Source: Clostridia bacterium
GTDB taxonomy: Bacteria; Bacillota_A; Clostridia; Oscillospirales; UBA929
Length of the DNA: 54,646 nucleotides
Direction of reading: 5' to 3'
Assembly: GCA_026001245.1 (NCBI GenBank)
Contig: BNZR01000002.1
Coordinates: forward strand, 1-54,646
The notes under the pieces were generated by a model that worked only from the letters and a program-made list of their open reading frames with translations, was not told where the DNA came from and made no database searches. Shown here piece by piece: positions 15,918-23,700 of this stretch. Within the stretch, counting starts at the first letter, position 1. The number at the start of each line of letters is the position of its first letter. The translations under genes were made by a program, and so were the position numbers.

Positions 15918-17390
15918 ATGCAACGCAACCTTATGGAATATCTTGAACACAGCGAAAGGCTGTTCCCCGATAAAACCGCGTTTACGGACGGCAAAACCAG
16001 TCTCACGTTCGCCGAGCTAAGTCAGCGGGCGCGCAGCGTGGGCAGTGCGCTGTCGGATTACAGGCGCGAGCCGATAGCCGTGTTTATGGACAAACAGCCC
16101 GACATGATCGCGGCGTTTTTCGGGGTGCTGTACAGCGGCTGTTTTTACGTGCCGCTTGACGCGGAGATGTCCGCCTATCGTATATCCGCGATTTTGGACG
16201 CGCTGAAGCCGCGAGCCGTAATCTGCGACGCAAAGGCCGCAAAAGCTATGGAGCGGCTGAGCTATGACGGACACATATATATGTATAGCGAACTACTCTC
16301 CGCACCGATCGACAGCCCCGCGCTGGACGCGATTCGCGCCGCCGCGCTGGACACCGACCCCGCGTACCTGGTCTACACTTCGGGTTCCACAGGCACGCCC
16401 AAGGGCGTTGTGGCCAACCACCGCAACGTCATTGATTATATTGAACAGCTAGGCGCGGTGCTTAAGGTGGACGAGCATACGATTTTCGGCAACCAGACCC
16501 CGCTGTATGTGGACGCTTGTTTGAAAGAGCTGTATCCCACAATCAAGTACGGCGCGACTACGGTGATTATCCCCAAGTCGCTGTTCCTGTTCCCGCTTAA
16601 ACTGCTGGAGTTTATCGAAAAGCACAACATCAACACGCTGTGCTGGGTTGTGTCCGCACTAACCATGATTTCCGGCTACGGCGCGTTGGATAGCGCATCT
16701 CCCAAGGGATTGCGGGTTGTGGCTTTCGGCAGTGAGGTGTTCCCGCCCAAGCAACTGCGCCTGTGGCGGCAGGCTCTGCCCGATACGCGCTTTATCAACC
16801 TATACGGGCCGACCGAGGCGACGGGCATGTCCTGCTACTACGAGGTAAAGCGCGATTTTGCGGACGACGAGCCGATTCCGATAGGCCGTGCGTTCCCCAA
16901 CACCGAGGTAATGCTTATAGACGGCGAGATTTACATTCGCGGGGCAGGCGTAGCGTCCGGCTACTATGGGGACGCGGAGCGCACGCATCAGGTGTTTGTG
17001 CAAAACCCGCAAAACGACAAGTATACCGAAATCGTTTATAAAACGGGCGATTTGGCGTATTACAATCCGCACGGGGAGCTGGTCTACAGCTCGCGCCGCG
17101 ACCATCAAATCAAGCACATGGGCTATCGGATAGAGCTTGCGGAAATCGAGGCCGCCGCCGCGTTAGAAGACGGAATTGCGCTGACCTGTTGCGTGTTCGA
17201 CAAAGCCCGAAGCAAAATCGCGCTGTATTACACGGGGACATTGGAATCCGGCGACCTAATCAAGCGATTGGTTGCGCGTCTGCCGCGATACATGGTACCC
17301 GCGTTCGCGGAAAAGCTGGACGCGCTTCCCCTGACCAACAACGGCAAGATAGACCGCGTTACCCTTACAAAAAAAGCGGAGGAAAGATGA
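15918..17390 (+). CDS. DltA-like amino-acid adenylating enzyme (carrier-protein ligase)
   Basis: 490 residues, close to DltA length. AMP-forming motifs: LVYTSGSTGTPKG (151-163), NLYGPTEATG (294-303), YKTGDLAYY (374-382), RDHQIKHMGYRIELAEIE (394-411) and catalytic Lys477 in NGKIDR. Asp199 matches the residue that binds the substrate alpha-amino group, so an amino acid is activated. Other pocket positions differ from DltA: the FCGE motif is FGSE (Gly271 in place of the conserved Cys), and Lys203 occupies a pocket position. A dlt-type role is thus likely, but D-alanine is not assured. The preceding AAGGAGGAGT gives a strong ribosome site, and the stop overlaps the carrier start (ATGA). Confidence 0.88.
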   Translation: MQRNLMEYLEHSERLFPDKTAFTDGKTSLTFAELSQRARSVGSALSDYRREPIAVFMDKQPDMIAAFFGVLYSGCFYVPLDAEMSAYRISAILDALKPRAVICDAKAAKAMERLSYDGHIYMYSELLSAPIDSPALDAIRAAALDTDPAYLVYTSGSTGTPKGVVANHRNVIDYIEQLGAVLKVDEHTIFGNQTPLYVDACLKELYPTIKYGATTVIIPKSLFLFPLKLLEFIEKHNINTLCWVVSALTMISGYGALDSASPKGLRVVAFGSEVFPPKQLRLWRQALPDTRFINLYGPTEATGMSCYYEVKRDFADDEPIPIGRAFPNTEVMLIDGEIYIRGAGVASGYYGDAERTHQVFVQNPQNDKYTEIVYKTGDLAYYNPHGELVYSSRRDHQIKHMGYRIELAEIEAAAALEDGIALTCCVFDKARSKIALYYTGTLESGDLIKRLVARLPRYMVPAFAEKLDALPLTNNGKIDRVTLTKKAEER

Positions 17391-17620
17391 CTATGGAAGC
17401 TTTGCTGAATATCCTGCAAGACCTGCACCCGGAGGTGGACTTCACCGACAATTGCGCGTTGATAGACGACGGGATTTTAGACTCGTTTGACATTATCTCG
17501 ATTATCGCCGCGCTGAACGACGAGTTTGACATCACCGTGTCCGCCGAGGAGATTGTGCCTGAAAACTTCAACTCCGCCGAAGCGCTCTACGCTATGACAC
17601 AGCGTCTGGCGGACGAGTGA
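17387..17620 (+). CDS. acyl/peptidyl carrier protein (DltC-like)
   Basis: 77 residues, a lone carrier. The phosphopantetheine attachment serine is Ser33 in ILDSFDIISI. Acidic composition and helical pattern fit DltC/ACP proteins. It overlaps the adenylation gene by four bases and is followed one base later by the MBOAT gene. It would carry the activated amino acid as a thioester to the membrane acyltransferase. Confidence 0.9.
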   Translation: MTMEALLNILQDLHPEVDFTDNCALIDDGILDSFDIISIIAALNDEFDITVSAEEIVPENFNSAEALYAMTQRLADE

Positions 17621-17621
17621 G

Positions 17622-19079
17622 ATGATATTTACATCGTATCAGTTTCTGCTGTTTTTGCCGCTTGCCGTGGCCGCCTATTACTTGATTTTTCGCAAATATC
17701 AGTGGCAGTTTTTGCTTGCGGCAAGCCTTGTGTTCTACGCGTTTTCGGGCTGGCAGAACCTGCTGTACATCGCCGCGACTATTATAACAACATATATCGC
17801 AACCATCAAGATGTCCAAGCACGGCGGCGACAAGCGAAAAAAGCGGCCTTGGCTTATCGCCTGTCTGGCTGTGAACTTGGGGATTTTGGCGGTTATCAAG
17901 TACGCGGAGTTTGTTGTTGGGATATTCGCGCCGCCCGCCGACGCGGCGTTTTTCCGTTTCGCCCTGCCGCTGGGGCTTAGCTTCTACACGTTCCAAACGC
18001 TAAGCTATTTGATTGACGCATACCGCTCGAAAAAACCGGAGTTCGCGGAGCGCAATCCGTTCAAGCTGGCGTTGTTCACATCGTTCTTTCCCCAAGTGAT
18101 TCAAGGCCCCATAAGCCGCTTCGGCGACCTTAAAAAGACGCTGTTCGCGTCCCACAAGGCCGACTATTCCGATATTTCGGCGGGGGCAATGCGGGTGCTG
18201 TTCGGGTTTTTCAAAAAGCTTGTCGTGGCGGACAGATTGTTGCCCGCCGTGCGGACGCTTACGGGTTCGCCCGACGAGTTTCAGGGCGTTTACGTCCTGC
18301 TTGCGATGTTTTTGTACGCGATTACGCTGTATGCCGACTTCACGGGCGGCATAGACGTGACTATCGGCGCGGCGCGGCTGTTTGGAATCAACCTGAAAGA
18401 AAACTTCGACCGGCCTTTCTATTCAAAATCCATATCCGAGTATTGGCGGCGTTGGCACATCACCATGGGGACGTGGTTCCGCGACTATATCTTCTACCCG
18501 ATGTCGGTTTCAAAGCCCATGCTGGGGCTTATAAAGCCCGCCCGCAAGCTGCTTGGCGACCATTGGGGCAAGCGCGTTCCCGTGTATATCGCCACGATGG
18601 TCACATGGTTCGCCACGGGACTGTGGCACGGCGCCAGCTGGAATTTTATCGTTTGGGGCTTGGTAAACGGCGCGGTAATCTTGATTTCGCAGGAGTTCAC
18701 GCCGCTGTACGAGCGCTTTCACAAGGCCGTACCTATCGGCAAAACGGCGGTCTACGGCGCGTTTCAGATTTTTCGCACGTTTTGGCTGATGTGCTTTATC
18801 CGCACCTTTGACATCTACGCCGACGTGCCGCTTACCTTTAAGATGTTCGGCTCGATAGTCACCGATTTTTGGCACGGCTGGATAGACTTCGGGCTGACCC
18901 TGACCGACTGCGGCGTTGTTGCGGTGTGTATCGCGGTGATGATCGCGGCGGGGCGGCGTAAGCCGCAAAGCCCGGCGGCCAGACTGGCGGCCTGCGGCGC
19001 GTTGGCCTTGGCGATTCTAATCTTCGGCATGTACGGGCTGGGGTATGACGCAAGCCAGTTTATCTACAACAAGTTTTAA
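17622..19079 (+). CDS. MBOAT-family membrane O-acyltransferase (DltB/AlgI-like)
   Basis: 485 residues with about 11 hydrophobic segments. The MBOAT hallmarks are EYWRRWHITMGTWFRDYIFYP-type stretch (273-293) and invariant His336 in FATGLWHGASWNF. In the dlt pathway the homologue takes the aminoacyl group from the carrier and passes it across the membrane; AlgI-like relatives acetylate polysaccharides. Tight coupling to an adenylation/carrier pair favours the aminoacyl role. The last 60 residues are hydrophobic with a short basic loop. Confidence 0.9.
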   Translation: MIFTSYQFLLFLPLAVAAYYLIFRKYQWQFLLAASLVFYAFSGWQNLLYIAATIITTYIATIKMSKHGGDKRKKRPWLIACLAVNLGILAVIKYAEFVVGIFAPPADAAFFRFALPLGLSFYTFQTLSYLIDAYRSKKPEFAERNPFKLALFTSFFPQVIQGPISRFGDLKKTLFASHKADYSDISAGAMRVLFGFFKKLVVADRLLPAVRTLTGSPDEFQGVYVLLAMFLYAITLYADFTGGIDVTIGAARLFGINLKENFDRPFYSKSISEYWRRWHITMGTWFRDYIFYPMSVSKPMLGLIKPARKLLGDHWGKRVPVYIATMVTWFATGLWHGASWNFIVWGLVNGAVILISQEFTPLYERFHKAVPIGKTAVYGAFQIFRTFWLMCFIRTFDIYADVPLTFKMFGSIVTDFWHGWIDFGLTLTDCGVVAVCIAVMIAAGRRKPQSPAARLAACGALALAILIFGMYGLGYDASQFIYNKF

Positions 19080-19093
19080 GGAATGGGGAGACT

Positions 19094-20155
19094 ATGAAGC
19101 TAAAAATCGCGGCGATCGCCGCGGCGTTTATCGTGGCGGCATTGGCTGTTCAGCAGTTGCTTATGCCGAAATACATGTCGTCGGTCTATGACGGCGCGTT
19201 GATTGCCGAGTATTATGGCGAACCGAAGAATCACGAGGTTGTTTTTGTCGGGGACTGCGAGGTTTACGAGAATTTCTCGCCCGTGACGCTGTTTGACGAG
19301 TTCGGCGTTACCTCATACATTCGCGGCGGCCCGCAACAGTTGATTTGGCAGTCGTATTATTTGCTTGAAGACACGTTGCGGTACGAGACTCCAAAGGCCG
19401 TGGTGTTCAACGTGCTGTCAATGCAGTACGGCCAGCCGCAGAACGAGGCCTACAACCGTCTGAATTTAGACGGCATGGCGCTGTCGGCTTCTAAACTCAA
19501 AGCCGTGAATGTCTCTATGACCGAGGGCGAGGACGCGCTTAGCTATTTCGTCCCGATTTTGCGCTATCACGAGCGTTGGGCGGAGCTTACCTCCGACGAT
19601 TTGCGGTATTTTTTCAGCCGCGACATGGTGGGGCATAACGGCTATTACATGCGCAACGACGTGAAGCCCGTGACGATTATCCCGGACGGGCCGAAGCTTG
19701 CCGACTACAGCTTCGCGGAGCAATGCTGGCAGTATCTTGACAAAATGCGGGATCTGTGCGCGGAACGCGGCGTTGAGCTGATTTTGATCAAGGCGCCGAC
19801 CATTTGGCCGCATTGGTACGATCAATGGGAGACCCAAATTGAAGATTACGCCGAGCGCAACGCTCTGCTTTATATAAACTTCTTGGAGCAAACCGATGCG
19901 GCGGGGCTGGATTTTAACACCGACACCTACGACGCGGGACTGCACCTAAACCTTTCGGGCGCGGAGAAGCTGACGCGCTACTTCGGCAAACAGCTAACCG
20001 AACGCGTTGATCTGACGGATTTGCGAAACGACCCCGCCGTCAAGGACGAGTGGGCGAAAAAACGCGAGGCGTACGAGCAAATGAAATCCGCACAGCTAAG
20101 CGAGCTGGCGACCTTGGGCAAAATTGAGACGTTTACGTATAGGAGGATAAAATGA
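19094..20155 (+). CDS. membrane-anchored SGNH-like protein (DltD-position) with Cys at the nucleophile site
   Basis: 353 residues: an N-terminal membrane anchor (residues 4-24), then an extracellular SGNH/DltD-like domain. The block-I motif expected as GDS or GSS reads VFVGDCEVYEN, placing Cys55 where the nucleophilic Ser normally is; the codon is TGC. The block-V motif DTYDAGLHLN (277-286) supplies the Asp280/His284 pair. By position it replaces DltD, which completes transfer of the aminoacyl group to the polymer. GGGGAG precedes the start; the stop overlaps the lipoprotein gene. Whether GDC is the norm in its subfamily needs an alignment. Confidence 0.78.
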   Translation: MKLKIAAIAAAFIVAALAVQQLLMPKYMSSVYDGALIAEYYGEPKNHEVVFVGDCEVYENFSPVTLFDEFGVTSYIRGGPQQLIWQSYYLLEDTLRYETPKAVVFNVLSMQYGQPQNEAYNRLNLDGMALSASKLKAVNVSMTEGEDALSYFVPILRYHERWAELTSDDLRYFFSRDMVGHNGYYMRNDVKPVTIIPDGPKLADYSFAEQCWQYLDKMRDLCAERGVELILIKAPTIWPHWYDQWETQIEDYAERNALLYINFLEQTDAAGLDFNTDTYDAGLHLNLSGAEKLTRYFGKQLTERVDLTDLRNDPAVKDEWAKKREAYEQMKSAQLSELATLGKIETFTYRRIK

Positions 20156-20673
20156 TGAAAAGATTTGCGAGCATAGCGGTACTATTGTTGTTATTGGCGG
20201 GGTGCGCACAGACGCCCGCCGCGTCCCCGTCCGTGCCGCCGACGGATAAAACCACGCCGCAGACAGAGACGGGCTTCGCGTACACCTACAAGTCCGTGCC
20301 GATAACGTTGGGGGCTAAGGCCGACGATTTTATCGCGGCGGCCGGCGAACCGACTAAAGTCTTCGAGTCGCCCAGCTGTGCCTTTGAGGGGATCGACAAA
20401 ATCCTGTACTATCCGGGCTTTGTGATAAACACCTATCCCGACAACGGCGTGGATTTTATCCTGTCGGTGGTGTTTGAGGACGACAGCGTTAAAACCCCGG
20501 AGGGCATATTTTTAGGTTCCTCGGCGGCGGATGTCGAGAGCAAGTACGGCAAGGCGCAAACCTCGGACGCGACACAGCTGAAGTACGTCAAGGGCGACAC
20601 TTCGCTGACGTTTTTGCTGGAGGACGGCGCGGTCAGCGATATTAGCTACAGATACACCAAGGCCGGGGTTTAA
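20152..20673 (+). CDS. small lipoprotein ending the dlt-like operon
   Basis: 173 residues from ATG 20152 (the next codon, ATG 20155, has better spacing from AGGAGG). Lipobox LLLLLAGC gives lipidated Cys18, then a Pro/Ser/Thr linker. The remainder shows two similar halves (ITLGAKADDFIAAAGEP and IFLGSSAADVESKYGK), a layout reminiscent of tandem BamE-like modules. I do not recognise a named family. Operon position suggests an accessory role at the outer membrane face in surface-polymer modification. Confidence 0.72.
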   Translation: MMKRFASIAVLLLLLAGCAQTPAASPSVPPTDKTTPQTETGFAYTYKSVPITLGAKADDFIAAAGEPTKVFESPSCAFEGIDKILYYPGFVINTYPDNGVDFILSVVFEDDSVKTPEGIFLGSSAADVESKYGKAQTSDATQLKYVKGDTSLTFLLEDGAVSDISYRYTKAGV

Positions 20674-20700
20674 TTGTTCGCAAGCGGATTAAAAAATCAC

Positions 20701-20729
20701 TTGACAAACGTGCAAAAAGGGACTATAAT
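20701..20729 (+). promoter_or_regulatory. perfect consensus sigma-A promoter of the subtilase gene
   Basis: TTGACA (20701-20706), 17 bases, TATAAT (20724-20729), beginning 28 bases after the lipoprotein stop. It marks an independent, probably strongly expressed unit. Confidence 0.85.
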
Positions 20730-20764
20730 AAACAAAATACGCCCTGAAAGGATTTGATCCGCCC

Positions 20765-23700
20765 ATGAATTCACGTTTTCTTAAAAGATCCCTCAGCGTG
20801 GTCGCCGCGCTTATGCTGGCTTTCAGCATAGCACTGCCCTCCTTCGCCGTTGACGGCGAGGCGCAAGCCAGACGACTTCCCAATTTCCATGACTTTTCAA
20901 GCGCACAGCTTGACGCGCTTCGCACAATTTCCGAAAGCCACGGTATAAACGGTCTTATCGGCTTTAACGGGGATTACGCGCTGAAGGACGGCGATACCCC
21001 CACAAAGGTTATCGTGCTTTTCGGCAACGACCCCGCCGCAACGCAGGTGCTGTCCGCCAAGCTTTCGGGCAAGAGCCTTAGCCTGTCCAAGGCCATTCAA
21101 AACGTTAAGGCCGACCACGCAAACTTTAAAAAAGAGCTTAAATCCGTGGCCGCGAGTGCCGCGCTTAAATTTGAGTACAGCGACGCGATAAACGGCGCGG
21201 CGTTGACGCTTCCCGCCAACCAAGTTGCGGCTTTGGCCGCTTTGCCGACCGTGCGCGCCGTGTACCCCGACAGGCTTGTCACCATCGATGCGCCCTCCGC
21301 GCCCTATACCGGCCGCGACCCCGAGGGTATGCAGACGGGTCGCGCACACACGGGCGCGAATGATCTGCACGCGCTGGGCTACACCGGCAAGGGCGTAACA
21401 GTCGCCATTCTTGACACCGGTATCGACTACAACCACCCCGCCTTTGCGGGCGCGTTCCTAACCGAATCGCCCACGAAGGACCCGGCTGACCTTATAGACG
21501 GCGTTTTCTACGGACGCAACTATGTAAACGAGGCCGAATACGGCTATCCGCTGTACAACGACGGAACGGTCGCCGCGAAGAACGACCCCATGGAGACTAC
21601 ATACTACGGCTGGGAAGGCACGGACTATCCCGAAGAAATCCCGGGCTTGGGCGAATTCTACACCTCGCACGGTACCCATGTCGCGGGGACAATCGCGGGG
21701 CGCGACGTGGCCGCTGACGCCGCGGACGGCACCCCCGGCGTGCTGGGCATGGCTCCCGAAGCCAACATCTACTCCTACCGCGTACTCGGCCCCTACGGTT
21801 CGGGCTACGGCTCCGGCATTATCGCCGCCATCAATCAGGTTGCCACGGACAAGCCCGACGTTGTTAACATGTCGCTGGGCAGCTCCGTCAACGACCCCTT
21901 TGACCTTCAAGCGATCGCCGTAAACAACGTCACGCTTGACCCCGCCAACAACAACGTGCTGTTCGCCATCTCGGCGAGTAACAGCGGCGAATACGGCCTG
22001 TACTCGCTGGGTACGCCCGGCGTGGCCTCGCTTGCCATCACCGTCGGCGCGGCCTCCGAACCCAACAACCAAGCCGGAATCATCGGCGGCGGCGTGCAGT
22101 TCGGCTTCACCGCCACCAAGGCCGGCTCGCTGGTAACTGACAAGGCCTACGGCGTGGTCTACATGCCGCAGCTTACCGTATTGGAATCCCAAGTCGCCGT
22201 CCCCGGTATCGGTTCGGGTTCCTCCGAGGAATGGGCGAAGTTACTGGGCTTTGTTACCCCTGAAGTGCCGCAGCTTGCCGATTGGCTTGAGATAATCAGC
22301 GTCGAAAGCGCCCGTGATTTGGTTCAATTTATCTATTACTCGAACAATACCGCTGACTTTGCGGGTTTCTTCGGCGAAATCGGCACTGATATTGACTTTG
22401 AAGACGCGTTGGACATCATAGCGTACTATCTGTTCGACATTGACTTTGAGGCCGCGTTCCCCGACAGCGCGGACTATTACGACGACTTGGCCGTTATACT
22501 GGACGGCACGCTGGAAAATCTGCTGGGCATTCTGGGTATCGAGACCACGGCGGATCTGTTTGACGTGGCGTCCCAAGGCTGGGACGACTACGTTCAGGCG
22601 GCCAACGACGCAATCGCGGACGACAGCCCGATTGCGGGCAAATTTGTGGTGCTGGGGCGCGGACAGAACTTCCAGTCCAACCACGACTGGGCGAAGAAAT
22701 ACGGCGCGGCCGGCGTTATCTTGGTAGACCGTGTCACGGGTGCGCTGTCCGCTGACAGCGTGGGCGTTAAGGGCGATTTGCCGTTCCTATACTTGGACAA
22801 CGCGCAGGGCCTGAAGTTCACGAAGACTTTGCCCGACACTCTTACGTTCAGCAAATTCGTGAAAGCGAACACCAAGCTGGCCGACCTGTCCTCACGCGGC
22901 CCCGTGAACGGCTCCTACGAAATCAAGCCCGACGTGCTGGCGCAGGGCATTGACGTGTACTCCTCCGTTCCGAAGTACATCACGGGCAACCACAAGGCCA
23001 CGGATTACGCGGACGCGTATGAGGGCGGCTGGAACGGCACGTCCATGTCCTCGCCCCATGTGGCGGGTGCCATCGCCCTGCTGAAACAGGCCACCGACGG
23101 CCTTTCGTCCGGCGAGCTGAAAGCCCTGCTGATGAACAACGCCGAAATCCTTGACGGCAACTACAGCGTCTACGAGACGGGCGCGGGCTACATACAAGTC
23201 GCAAAGGCGTACGAGGCCTCGAAGCTGGGCTACGTGACGGTTGCGTATGACGACGCGAACATCTCCGTAGTCGAAGAAATTGACGGCGGCGACGGCGCGA
23301 CGCAAACCAGCCTGAAAAAAGCAATCTCTGACACGGGTTCGTTCAGCTTCGGCGGCGTTGACGTGTTCAGCAAGGACGGCTTCGGCGCGTCCGAGAGCAT
23401 CTACACAAAGACACTGACCGCCACAATCCACAACACCTCCGGCACGGACAAAACCTACAGCCTGTCGTACGAGAAAAACGCGGCCGGCAACGGCGCGGCC
23501 ACGAAATGGCCGACAGGCGCGTCACTGGTGTTAGGCCAGAGTAGCGTGCCTGTCTCGGCGGGAGCGACCGCCGACTTCACCGCCACGCTGACACTGCCCG
23601 CCGGGCTGACGCTGGACAATGTCGGCTCCTACGAGGGTCTTATAACCGTGACAAGCGGCGCGGAGAGCTACAGCCTGCCGTTCGCGGCTCGCGTAAGCGA

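Noticed and set aside
15918..17620. Nonribosomal peptide synthetase module
   Set aside because: Adenylation and carrier are separate proteins with no condensation or thioesterase domain, and are coupled to an MBOAT gene as in dlt.
20897..22192. Long minus-strand open frames (179 and 244 codons)
   Set aside because: Antisense to the subtilase; they arise from GC-rich codon structure and show no family pattern.
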